From NCBI RefSeq assembly GCF_030269445.1, contig NZ_BSTJ01000010.1:124001-188000 (forward strand): a stretch of DNA of 64,000 nucleotides, given 5' to 3'. Position numbers and translations under genes: made by a program. The stretch is from Actinoallomurus iriomotensis (GTDB lineage: Bacteria > Actinomycetota > Actinomycetes > Streptosporangiales > Streptosporangiaceae). Under the pieces are notes generated by a model. That model was not told the origin of the DNA and made no database searches. It saw only the letters and a list, made by a program, of their open reading frames with translations. Position 1 is the first letter of the stretch. Each line of letters begins with the position of its first letter. This document shows, piece after piece, positions 1 to 7,424 of this stretch.

Positions 1-1
1 C

Positions 2-289
2 GTCGGCGCGGCGGTGTTCGGCGCGATCGCCAACGCCACCCTCGCGGACCACTTCGCGCACCCGCCGGCCGCGCTCGCCGGGCGGCTGCCCAGGAGCGTC
101 GACGCGTCGAGCCTCGCGCTCACCGGGCACGGCGGTACGGACGCCCCCGACGTGAGGGCGTTCGTGCGCGAAGGCCTGTACGGCGCGACGCACCACGTCT
201 TCGTCGCGATCGTCGTCGTGGCCGTTCTCGGGGTGGCGGCGCTGCTGCTCATGCCGAGGAGGATCGACCGGCCGGCCGTCGAGGGCTGA
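2..289 (+). CDS. C-terminal end of an MFS drug exporter (partial)
   Basis: Only the last 95 residues are in the window; the frame is open back to the first base, so the gene starts upstream. The visible part has an Ala-rich helix, an extracytoplasmic-type loop ending LYGATHHVF and one clear final membrane helix (VAIVVVAVLGVAALLLM) followed by a short basic/acidic cytoplasmic tail. That matches the carboxyl end of 14-helix DHA2/EmrB-QacA major facilitator exporters, which usually carry drugs or natural products out of the cell. Family assignment rests on the last helix and loop only, so the substrate is unknown. Confidence 0.6.
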   Translation, partial: VGAAVFGAIANATLADHFAHPPAALAGRLPRSVDASSLALTGHGGTDAPDVRAFVREGLYGATHHVFVAIVVVAVLGVAALLLMPRRIDRPAVEG

Positions 290-375
290 GGGTCCGCCCC
301 CCGCGCCGGTGAATGCAGTTCGTCCGAGACGTCGGCTCGTCCGAAGACGGGGGAGGCGGACTCACTCAGTTTAAA

Positions 376-391
376 TCTACGTGTATGTAGA
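376..391. promoter_or_regulatory. Inverted repeat TCTAC-N6-GTAGA in an AT-rich patch
   Basis: A perfect 5-bp inverted repeat with a 6-bp centre (GTGTAT) lies in a strikingly AT-rich patch (about 370-400) inside GC-rich DNA. The geometry resembles TetR-family operators, which often sit beside DHA2-type exporter genes. It lies downstream of the exporter's stop and next to a probable gene remnant, so it may be left over from a lost regulator or promoter. No regulator gene for it is in the window. Confidence 0.35.
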
Positions 392-406
392 AATATAGTG
401 CTCGGA

Positions 407-634
407 CTACCAGACGGCCAGGCTGCTCGTGAGGGCCGGACCCTCACTCCGCAGCAGGCGCGTGAACGCCTGCGCGGGCAGGCCCTCCGCCCCGGCCGCG
501 CGCACGATGCGCACGTCGCGTCGCCACAGCGGGCCCGGGAGTTCGAGGATCTCGGGGCCTTCGCCGAGGATCCCGATGCCGAGCCGGGCACGCGCGAACG
601 CGGTGACCGTGGTCGGCATGGTCGTGACGATCAC
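407..634 (-). pseudogene. Possible C-terminal remnant of a LysR-type regulator
   Basis: A 75-residue frame whose middle (ARLGIGILGEGPEILELPG, then a basic stretch and AFTRLLRSEG) resembles the last beta-alpha elements of a LysR substrate-binding domain ('GLGIALLP...' followed by the final helix). No helix-turn-helix or N-terminal effector half is found upstream on the minus strand, so if the resemblance is real this is a truncated gene. It could instead be a small unrelated protein or a chance frame; support is weak. Positions 290-406 hold no gene. Confidence 0.3.
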
Positions 635-711
635 CCGTGCCGGTTCCCTGCCTCCGATGCGTGACCCACAGGCGGTGACGCATCACCAGGAATCACTCGT
701 CTAGTGGTGGT

Positions 712-1566
712 TCAGGGTTTGCGGGCGATCCCGCCGTACATGGCGATGTCGGTGTCGTCGATGTGGGCGCCGGTCGCGTCGGGGTGCCACTTGTGGATCT
801 GCACCACGCCCGGCTCCTGGAGTTCGAGCCCGTCGAAGAACTTCTCCGCCTGGGCCAGGGTGCGCCAGCGAAGGGTCTCGCCGTGCGCGTGGTAGATCTC
901 CCGTACCTTGCCCAGCACCTCGGGGTCGAAGTCGTCGGTGGCGATCGCGGCCGCGAAGTAGCTGCCCGAGGGCAGGATGTCGATGATCTGCCGCACCACG
1001 CGGTAGGCCTCTTCGTCGTCCTCGATGAAGTGCACCATGGCGATCAGCGTCAGCCCGATGGGGCGGCTGAGGTCGAGGGTCTCGAGCAGCTCGGGCGCCG
1101 AGATGATCTTCTCCGGCTCGCGCATGTCCGCCTGGATGTAGGCGGTCCTGCCCTCGCGGGTGCCGTTCATCAACGCCCGGGCGTGGACGAGCACGACGGG
1201 ATCGTTGTCGACGTAGACGATCCGGCATTCGGGCGCGATCTCCTGAGCCACCTCATGGAAGTTGGGCGAGGTGGGGATGCCGGTGCCGATATCGAGAAAC
1301 TGACGGATCCCTTTCTCCGCGGTCAGATGGCGAACCACGCGATGCATGAAGGAACGGTTGGCGTGCATATGAACGCGCAGCGCCGGCCATACCTTGAGGG
1401 TGGCGTCACCCGCCGCTCGATCCGCGGCGTAGTTGTCCTTGCCGCCGAGGATGTAGTCGTAGATCCGCGCGCCGTGGGCCACGTCCGTGCGAAGCGCCGC
1501 CGAAGGTCTGGTCGTGAGCTCGTCGGCGATGGTGTCGTCGGACACGTCGCCATCCGCCTTGCTCAC
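712..1566 (-). CDS. SAM-dependent methyltransferase, DUF574/Methyltransf_19 family
   Basis: 284 residues, matching the usual 265-290 of this actinobacteria-centred family (PF04672). The hallmark GGKDNY sits in the N-terminal helix-rich part (DVAHGARIYDYILGGKDNY, about residues 28-46); a Rossmann motif I (FLDIGTGIPT) and the acidic motif VYVDNDP follow. The GTG start at 1566 was chosen because AGGAGG lies 8 bases upstream; longer in-frame starts lack this. It is preceded by DNA without a partner gene and followed by the LysR remnant region. The methyl acceptor of the family is not established, so only the SAM-dependent class is assigned. Confidence 0.88.
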   Translation of the reverse strand: MSKADGDVSDDTIADELTTRPSAALRTDVAHGARIYDYILGGKDNYAADRAAGDATLKVWPALRVHMHANRSFMHRVVRHLTAEKGIRQFLDIGTGIPTSPNFHEVAQEIAPECRIVYVDNDPVVLVHARALMNGTREGRTAYIQADMREPEKIISAPELLETLDLSRPIGLTLIAMVHFIEDDEEAYRVVRQIIDILPSGSYFAAAIATDDFDPEVLGKVREIYHAHGETLRWRTLAQAEKFFDGLELQEPGVVQIHKWHPDATGAHIDDTDIAMYGGIARKP

Positions 1567-1681
1567 AGCCGTTTTCCTCCTGTCGCTCGGGCAGGCTCCC
1601 AGGTAAAGCATAGGCCAATTCGCGTACCGTCCGTCCGTCTGACCGACCTTTACCAGCGTGTGTCGAATGGCGCGGCGAAAA

Positions 1682-2578
1682 TCATCTCTCCGGCGCCGGG
1701 AACGCCTGCGCGGCGGCTTTCGCGAAGTCGCGGATCGGGTCGGTGTCGGTGAGCCATACGGGCGCGCAGACGACGGGCGGCAGGCCCGACACGGGCACGG
1801 TGACGACGTGGGGGTCGTCCGGACGCAGCGACGCCACGGTCAGGTGGATGAGCTCCCCTTCGGCGACCAGCAGGATCGCCTCCTCGATGGACGCGGAGGT
1901 GTGCACGGGCATCCGGCGAAGCGGGCGTCCGCCCGGGGTTCGCGAGGGTATCCACGTGTCGGCGAACCGCGCCGGGAAGTCGCTCGGATAGAGGATGTCG
2001 TGGTCGGCCAGCTGCTCGGCGTCGACGACGGCGCGGCGGGCCAGCGGGTGTCCCGCCGCGACCAGCACCGCGCGCTCCTCGCGCAGCAGTGCCGGCCCGA
2101 CGCGGAACTCCGGGTCGTCGCGGAGGGAGGGGTCGGAGGACAGCCAGCCGACGAAGACGTCGACCGGCCAGTGCCTCCCCCAGCGAGGCGGATCGGTGTT
2201 GGGATGCGCGGACCGGACCACGGCGCACTGCGGGCGCAGCCCCTCGAACGCCTCGATCAGCCGTGGCGCGACCGCGCCCGGGATGCTCGTCGCGAAGCCG
2301 ACCCGGAGGAACTCGCGGCTCACGGACCGCCGCACCTGGCGCAGCGCCTGGTCCATCCGCTCGTAGGCCGGCCGGAGCTCGGCCAGCAGCCGTTCGCCCA
2401 CCGGCGTCAGCCGGACGCGCCGGCTCGTGCGTTCGAACAGCGGAGCGCCGACCCTGCGTTCGAGCGCGCGCACCGCCTGGCTGACCCGGGGAGTGCTGAC
2501 GCGCAGGCGCTCGGCGGCGCGGCCGAAGTGGAGTTCGTCGGCCACCGCCAGGAACGCCTCGATCTCCCGCATCTCCAC
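1682..2578 (-). CDS. LysR-family transcriptional regulator
   Basis: 298 residues, full LysR length. Residues 1-60 form the winged helix-turn-helix ([40 protein letters not shown]), followed by a linker helix and a two-lobed effector-binding domain from about residue 90. It is divergent from the orphan nuoB with 84 bp between, the usual LysR arrangement, so nuoB is a candidate target. The GTG start has CATAAT (2590-2585 on the minus strand) exactly 6 bases upstream and no clear Shine-Dalgarno, which suggests a leaderless transcript; an ATG two codons in (2572) is the alternative. The inducer cannot be predicted. Confidence 0.88.
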   Translation of the reverse strand: MEMREIEAFLAVADELHFGRAAERLRVSTPRVSQAVRALERRVGAPLFERTSRRVRLTPVGERLLAELRPAYERMDQALRQVRRSVSREFLRVGFATSIPGAVAPRLIEAFEGLRPQCAVVRSAHPNTDPPRWGRHWPVDVFVGWLSSDPSLRDDPEFRVGPALLREERAVLVAAGHPLARRAVVDAEQLADHDILYPSDFPARFADTWIPSRTPGGRPLRRMPVHTSASIEEAILLVAEGELIHLTVASLRPDDPHVVTVPVSGLPPVVCAPVWLTDTDPIRDFAKAAAQAFPAPER

Positions 2579-2662
2579 CCGGCCATTATGTCGCCGTGCT
2601 TAACGATCGTGGCGGAACCCGGCATTGATCGCCGCAGGTCCACCGGGAAGCCTCGAAGTGTT

Positions 2663-3223
2663 ATGGGACTCGAAGAAAACCTGCCTGGCGGCTTCCTCCT
2701 CACCACGGTCGAGAAGGTGCTCGGCCACGCGCGCAAGTCGTCGATGTGGCCGATGACGTTCGGCCTCGCGTGCTGCGGAATGGAACTCATGGCGGTCGGC
2801 GACCCTCGGCACGACTTCTCGCGCTTCGGCATGGAGCGCCCGTCGGGCAGCCCCCGGCAGGCCGACCTGATGGTCGTCGCGGGCCGCGTCAGCCAGAAGA
2901 TGGGCCCGGTGCTGCGGCAGCTCTACGACCAGATGGCGGCGCCACGGTGGGTGATCGCCATGGGCGTGTGCGCGTCGTCGGGCGGCATGTTCAACAACTA
3001 CGCGGTCGTCCAGGGCGTCGATCACATCGTCCCGGTCGACATCTACCTGCCCGGCTGCCCACCGCGGCCGGAGATGCTGCTGGACGCGATCGTCAAGCTG
3101 CACGACAAGGTGGGGAACGAGAAACTCGGCGCCCACCGGCGCGCCCAGATCGTCGCGGAGGAGCGGGCCCGGCTCACCGAGCTCCCGATGATCGACCTGC
3201 CGCTCACGGCGAAGCCCGGGTGA
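2663..3223 (+). CDS. nuoB: Orphan NADH-quinone oxidoreductase subunit B (NuoB-like)
   Basis: 186 residues, normal NuoB length. In complex I this subunit holds the N2 [4Fe-4S] cluster next to the quinone site. All four ligands are present: the CC pair in ACCGME, the Cys in MGVCASSGG and the Cys in LPGCPPRP. The ATG at 2663 gives the standard N-terminus; the frame runs far upstream but without homology. No other nuo gene is nearby, so this is a paralogue outside the main nuo operon. A decayed copy lies at 4925-5211, on the other side of the tryptophanase gene. It may serve another hydrogenase/complex I-like assembly, or be a spare copy. Confidence 0.85.
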   Translation: MGLEENLPGGFLLTTVEKVLGHARKSSMWPMTFGLACCGMELMAVGDPRHDFSRFGMERPSGSPRQADLMVVAGRVSQKMGPVLRQLYDQMAAPRWVIAMGVCASSGGMFNNYAVVQGVDHIVPVDIYLPGCPPRPEMLLDAIVKLHDKVGNEKLGAHRRAQIVAEERARLTELPMIDLPLTAKPG

Positions 3224-3241
3224 CCGATCGCCACCACACCG

Positions 3242-4636
3242 CTACTCCTGAAGAGCGGTAGAGGGGGCAGAAGTGGAAAACGGCTCCAGGCGTGCATTGA
3301 AATGCCGGAGGATGGGCGGAGACTCGATCACCCGATAGCCGGGTACTCGTTCTGGGTATTTCGCGATGTCGGCGATCACTTGGCCGACATACTCCAGGTG
3401 GCTTTTGGTGTACACGCGCCGGGGGATGGCCAGTCGGACCAACTCGTGCGTTGCCGGGGTGACCAGCCGACCTTGTTCGTCGACCTCTCCCGCGAACAGC
3501 GAGCCCATCTCGACGGTACGGATTCCACCCTCCAGGTAGAGCGCACAGGACAGCGCGTGGCCGGGGAACCGGTCCGGGGGAATGTGCGGCAAGAGCCGTC
3601 CGGCGTTCAAGTAGATCGCGTGAATCCCCACTGGCTGGACGATGTCGACTCCCGCCAGAGTGACGAGCTCGGCCAGGTGCGCGGTGGCCTCCGCTCTGGA
3701 CCTGAGGTAACGCGGATCCGTGACTTCCGCCAAGCCCTGCGCGAGCATGTCGAGATCGCGACCGGCCAGGCCGCCATAGGTACGAAAACCCTCGGTCGCG
3801 GTCAGGAGATTCAGGCAGCGATTGGCCAGATCGTCATCCCGTATCCCCAAGAACCCTCCCATATGGGAGATCCCGTCTTTCTTCAAGCTCGCCATGCAGC
3901 CATCGGCGAGTTCGAATGCGGCCTGCGCGATCTCCCGTGGAGTGTTGTCCTTGTATTCTGCCTCGCGCTGGGTTACCAGCCAGGCGTTCTCCGCAAATCG
4001 CGCCGCGTCAAGAAACATCGGAACGCCGTGCCGGCGGCACAGTGCGGCAGCGGCCTTGAGATTGGCCATTGACACCGGTTGACCGCCGCCGCCATTGTTG
4101 GTGATCGTCATGATCACCAGATCGATCTTGCCGGCGTCAGGGCTCTCGAGGGCCTCCTCGAGCGCGGCCAGATCGATGTTGCCCTTGAACGGATATCTGC
4201 TGTCGATGTCCTTTGCTTCTGGGCAGGGAAGATCGCGGGCTTCGCACTTGGCAAGCTGGACATTTGCCCGAGTGGTGTCAAAATGCGTGTTGCTGATCAC
4301 AATGTGGCCGGGTTCGAGTAGCGCGGTGAACAGAATGCGCTCGGCGGCCCGGCCCTGATGGACGGGAAGGATGTGCGGGTAGGACGTCAGGTCGGTGATG
4401 ACATCGTGGAACCGATAGAACGACGTCGAGCCGGCGTAGGTTTCGTCTCCGATCGCCGCGGCGGCCTGCTGGGCGACGGAAAGCGCTCCGGTGCCCGAGT
4501 CCGTGAGCAGGTCGATCGTGACCTCGTCCGAGCGGAGATTGAACATGTTGTAGCCGGCCCGGGCAAGTGCTTCCTCACGTTGGTCACGCGCAGTGATGGG
4601 GATCGGCTCGACGACCTTAATGCGGTAAGCCTCCAT
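3242..4636 (-). CDS. Tryptophanase / tyrosine phenol-lyase family PLP enzyme
   Basis: 464 residues, family length. These enzymes use pyridoxal phosphate to split tryptophan to indole or tyrosine to phenol, with pyruvate and ammonia. Visible: the phosphate-binding QGRAAE (about 94-99), NNGGGGQPVSMANL, ARFAENA, and Schiff-base lysine 253 in SLKKDG. The mix is unusual: REAEYKD and AGRLLPHIP are tryptophanase-like, while GGLAGRD and IPRRVYT are tyrosine phenol-lyase-like, so substrate is not settled. Start at 4636 has GGAGG 6-7 bases upstream. Convergent with nuoB, 18 bp apart. Base composition is visibly less GC-rich than neighbours, suggesting transfer. Confidence 0.88.
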   Translation of the reverse strand: MEAYRIKVVEPIPITARDQREEALARAGYNMFNLRSDEVTIDLLTDSGTGALSVAQQAAAAIGDETYAGSTSFYRFHDVITDLTSYPHILPVHQGRAAERILFTALLEPGHIVISNTHFDTTRANVQLAKCEARDLPCPEAKDIDSRYPFKGNIDLAALEEALESPDAGKIDLVIMTITNNGGGGQPVSMANLKAAAALCRRHGVPMFLDAARFAENAWLVTQREAEYKDNTPREIAQAAFELADGCMASLKKDGISHMGGFLGIRDDDLANRCLNLLTATEGFRTYGGLAGRDLDMLAQGLAEVTDPRYLRSRAEATAHLAELVTLAGVDIVQPVGIHAIYLNAGRLLPHIPPDRFPGHALSCALYLEGGIRTVEMGSLFAGEVDEQGRLVTPATHELVRLAIPRRVYTKSHLEYVGQVIADIAKYPERVPGYRVIESPPILRHFNARLEPFSTSAPSTALQE

Positions 4637-4789
4637 CGGGTCCTCCTTGGGCGGGAAACATGGGTGGCGATCGGGGCTGACCCGGCGTGGACTGGGTTAG
4701 GGCATGACGAAGCGTGGGCGCGATCGGATTGAAGGGGGCCGCGCGTCGCGCTAGGTGGTTCGTTGCCGAACGTCCCTTTGAGTTACTGG

Positions 4790-4833
4790 CTGTAAGGTAC
4801 AGCTAGTTTCGGGCTGTTTGCTACCCCCGTCAA
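4790..4833 (-). promoter_or_regulatory. Candidate promoter and dyad upstream of the tryptophanase gene
   Basis: Reading the minus strand, a TTGACG hexamer (4833-4828) is followed about 18 bp on by an AT-richer patch (AAACTA), and then by the dyad CTGTA-CCT-TACAG (4802-4790). The dyad lies in the 5' untranslated region, roughly 150 bp before the start codon, and could be an operator. No TnaC-like leader peptide with a conserved Trp was recognised. The intergenic stretch 4637-4924 otherwise shows no gene. Confidence 0.3.
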
Positions 4834-4924
4834 GTACTGTTCGAAAATGTCCTAAATGATGACTCCGGAGACCCGCGCGAGACGGCCCGCACGGGAGATC
4901 CGGCAGCTGAAGCGCAAAAGTCGC

Positions 4925-5211
4925 GCTTTCTCCTCACCGCGGTGGAAAAGGTGCTCGGCCGCGCGCGCAAGTCGTCGACGTGGCCGACGACGTTCGGGCT
5001 CGCGTGCCGCGGAATGGAACTCATGGCGGTCGGCGACCCTCGTCACGACTCTCGCGCCTCGGCGTGGAGCGCCGTCGGGCAGCTTCCGGCAGGCCGACCT
5101 GATGGTCGTCGCGGGGCGCGTCAGCCAGAACCACGGCGCCCACCGGCACGGTCAGATCGTCGCGGAGACGCTCGCCTTGTTCACCCACTCCCGCTGGTGG
5201 ACATGCGCTGA
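4925..5211 (+). pseudogene. Decayed duplicate of nuoB
   Basis: Near-identical at the DNA level to the nuoB at 2663, in the same orientation. It begins at the equivalent of FLLTTVEKV and keeps VEKVLGRARKSS and [13 protein letters not shown]. Damage is clear: the first ligand pair reads ACRGME, so one cluster cysteine is now Arg; the frame shifts after RHDSRASAW, the match resuming as [15 protein letters not shown] in another frame; and an internal deletion joins the SQN codons directly to the GAHRxxQIVAE tail, removing the segment with the other two cysteines. It cannot make a functional NuoB. With the intact copy it forms a direct duplication flanking the tryptophanase gene. Confidence 0.85.
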
Positions 5212-5254
5212 TCCGGCCGGCGCACCGGCGATGAGGCCCGGCCTGCGGCCGGTG

Positions 5255-5779
5255 TCAGCCGACGTGTGCGGCGATGATCCGCGCGCACTCCAGCGACTCG
5301 GTGCGCGCGGTGTCCACCTCCAGGTCGTACGTCACGCCCCGATGCACCAGGTCGGCCTGTCGGGCGGCCATCCCCGGGACCCGGTCGCCGCGCGCGATCT
5401 CGCGGCCCGCGGCGACCGTGCCGTCGCACCGGACCCCGACCCACAGCACGTCCAGCCCGCGGAGCGCCTCCCGCCATCGCCGCTGGGACTCCGGCCCGCC
5501 GAGGAAGACCTCGTCGACGATGATCCGCGCCCCGCTACGGGCCATCGCGGCGACGCCCTCGATCCACGCGGCCTCCAGCCGCCGGAACTCCGGGCCCGTG
5601 CCGACCTCCCCGTCCGCGCTGATCGGGACGTCCGAGACGCGGACGGCCAGGGGCATCGCCTGGATCAGCGTGTCGACGCCCAGTGTCAGCCACGCGTCCG
5701 GCAGCACGGACTGCAGACAGCGGGCGAGCCCCGACTTCCCGGAGCTGGATCCGCCGTTGAGGACGATCACCTGGGTCAT
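5255..5779 (-). CDS. Chloramphenicol phosphotransferase-like P-loop kinase
   Basis: 174 residues, the size of chloramphenicol 3-O-phosphotransferase (PF07931). Walker A is GGSSSGKS at residues 9-16. Asp36 in [10 protein letters not shown] matches the catalytic Asp37 of the Streptomyces venezuelae enzyme, and the following acidic loop and [10 protein letters not shown] (Walker B-like) fit. Members phosphorylate the primary hydroxyl of chloramphenicol or unknown metabolites; resistance is possible but unproved, since many homologues occur without chloramphenicol biosynthesis. It ends the minus-strand run, 21 bp after the ABC ATPase gene, so it may be co-transcribed with that operon. Confidence 0.8.
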   Translation of the reverse strand: MTQVIVLNGGSSSGKSGLARCLQSVLPDAWLTLGVDTLIQAMPLAVRVSDVPISADGEVGTGPEFRRLEAAWIEGVAAMARSGARIIVDEVFLGGPESQRRWREALRGLDVLWVGVRCDGTVAAGREIARGDRVPGMAARQADLVHRGVTYDLEVDTARTESLECARIIAAHVG

Positions 5780-5800
5780 GCCGTCACTCTACGGAGGACC

Positions 5801-6490
5801 TCACCGGGCCGAAGACGTCTCCGCGTCGGTGACGAGAACCCCGTCGCTGAGCTCGATCGTGCGGTCCGCGTGACGCATCAGCAGCGGGTCGTGGGTGGCC
5901 ACGACGGCGGTGACGCCCTGGTCGCGGACGACCGCGCGGATCAGCTGCATGATCGACTGGGCGGTCTCCGAGTCGAGCTGTCCGGTCGGTTCGTCGGCGA
6001 TGAGCACCCGTGGGCGGTGGGCCAGCGCGCGGGCGATGGCGACCCGTTGCTGCTGCCCGCCCGACAGCTCGTACGGGCGCTGGCGTGCGTGGTCGCTCAG
6101 GCCCACCATGGCCAGCAGCAACCGCACCCGTTCCTCGCGCTCGCGGGCCGGGGTCCGGGTCAGGCGGAGTGCGACGCCGACGTTCTCGGCGGCCGACAGA
6201 ACCGGGATCAGGCCGAACGACTGGAACACGAACCCGACGGTCTCGCGCCGCATCCGCTGCAGGCCGGCCTCGCTCAGCGCCGTCACCTCGTGTTCGCCGA
6301 CCACGACGCGGCCCGACTCCGGCGAGTCCAGGCCGCCGATGAGGTTCAGCAGTGTCGTCTTGCCCGACCCCGACCGGCCTCTGACGGCCAGGAGCTCGCC
6401 CTCGGCGACGTGCATGCTCACGTCCCGCAGCGCCCGTACCGGCGTGTGGCCGGTCCGGTACGTCTTGTTCAGGCCCTCAACGGTGATCAT
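5801..6490 (-). CDS. ABC transporter ATPase, MacB/LolD type (second of pair)
   Basis: 229 residues, the single-domain length of MacB/LolD-like ATPases that work with FtsX-type permeases. Walker A GRSGSGKTT (about 37-45), Q-loop VFQSFGLIP, signature LSGGQQQR, Walker B VLIADEPTGQLD and switch His in VATHD are all intact. Its start overlaps the end of the upstream ATPase gene by 14 bp. Such mechanotransmission ABC systems move lipids, peptides or antibiotics at the outer face, or sense cell-wall antibiotics. The hydrolysis is cytoplasmic; the permease partners are the two large genes upstream. Confidence 0.9.
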   Translation of the reverse strand: MITVEGLNKTYRTGHTPVRALRDVSMHVAEGELLAVRGRSGSGKTTLLNLIGGLDSPESGRVVVGEHEVTALSEAGLQRMRRETVGFVFQSFGLIPVLSAAENVGVALRLTRTPAREREERVRLLLAMVGLSDHARQRPYELSGGQQQRVAIARALAHRPRVLIADEPTGQLDSETAQSIMQLIRAVVRDQGVTAVVATHDPLLMRHADRTIELSDGVLVTDAETSSAR

Positions 6491-7424
6491 CGTTGCTCCG
6501 GTCCGGCCAGACGCCGATGTGGTCGGTCTCCAGCGCGAGGCGTACCCGGTCCTTCATCTCCAGGGCCGAGGTGAACTCCCGTGGCAGTTGCAGCCGGCCC
6601 GCGCGGTCGAGCACGGCGTACTCCTCGGCGATCACCTCTTCGCGGCCCGACGCGTCGCGGGTGGTCCGGCGCAGGATCTCGCTGCTGGTGCGGCCGTCGC
6701 GGATGCCGACCGTACGGTCGACGCTGCCGGCCACGTCCGGATCGTGTGTGACGATGACCGTGGTCACCCCCAGTTCGCGGTTGGCGCGGCGCAGCGCGCC
6801 GAAGACCTGAGCGCCGGTCGCGGTGTCGAGTTCGCCGGTCGGCTCGTCGGCCAGGACGACCTTCGGCCGGTTGGCCACGGCGACCGCGATGGCGGTGCGC
6901 TGCTGCTCACCGCCGGACATCTCGGCCGGCCGGGCGGCGGCCCGGTCACCGACGCCCATGAGGTCGAGCAGCTCCGCCGCGCGCGCCCGGCGTTCGCGCC
7001 GCCCGACGCCGGCGAACCGCATCGGCATCTCGACGTTCTCGGCGGCCGTCAGGTACGGCAGCAGGTTGCGGGCGGTCTGCTGCCAGACGAACCCGACGAG
7101 CTCGCGGCGGAACCGCAGCCGGTCGCGCCCGGACATGTCGAGCAGGTCCGCGCCGGCGACGCGGGCCACGCCCGCGGTCGGCACGTCCAGCCCGGCGAGG
7201 ATGTTCAGCAGCGTGGACTTGCCCGACCCGGAGGCGCCGACGAGGGCGACCATCTCACCCTCGCCGACGAGCAGGTCGAGCCCCTGCAGCGCGATCACCT
7301 CGACGCCCTCGGTCTGGTAGATCCGTACGAGGTTGTCGCAGACGATGTGCGCCTTCTCGCCGTACTCCGGACCGCGCCCGGCGGCCCGCCGCTCCAGCTC
7401 GGCGAGATCGGGTGCGTCGTTCAT
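6477..7424 (-). CDS. ABC transporter ATPase, MacB/LolD type with C-terminal extension
   Basis: 315 residues: a complete ABC domain (Walker A GASGSGKST, WQQTARNLLPYLTA at the Q-loop, signature MSGGEQQR, Walker B VLADEPTGELD, VTHD) followed by about 80 residues containing a run like RLQLPREFTSALEMKDRVRL. That tail resembles an AbrB/SpoVT-type or other small beta domain seen on some actinobacterial FtsX-partner ATPases; it is not part of the ATPase core. The start overlaps the stop of the permease gene by 4 bp. Two ATPases of unequal length suggest a heterodimeric engine for the two permeases. Confidence 0.88.
   Translation of the reverse strand: MNDAPDLAELERRAAGRGPEYGEKAHIVCDNLVRIYQTEGVEVIALQGLDLLVGEGEMVALVGASGSGKSTLLNILAGLDVPTAGVARVAGADLLDMSGRDRLRFRRELVGFVWQQTARNLLPYLTAAENVEMPMRFAGVGRRERRARAAELLDLMGVGDRAAARPAEMSGGEQQRTAIAVAVANRPKVVLADEPTGELDTATGAQVFGALRRANRELGVTTVIVTHDPDVAGSVDRTVGIRDGRTSSEILRRTTRDASGREEVIAEEYAVLDRAGRLQLPREFTSALEMKDRVRLALETDHIGVWPDRSNDDHR

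Noticed and set aside
1658-2662. Long upstream extension of the nuoB frame
   Set aside because: It lies antisense to the LysR gene, is Arg-rich, and standard NuoB length starts at the ATG at 2663.
5212-5254. Hairpin CACCGGC/GCCGGTG between nuoB remnant and the phosphotransferase gene as terminator
   Set aside because: Short arms and a long loop; similar arms are expected by chance at this GC content.
5255-5779. Proof of chloramphenicol resistance
   Set aside because: The P-loop and Asp36 fit the family, but many homologues have other or unknown substrates; no chloramphenicol pathway is nearby.
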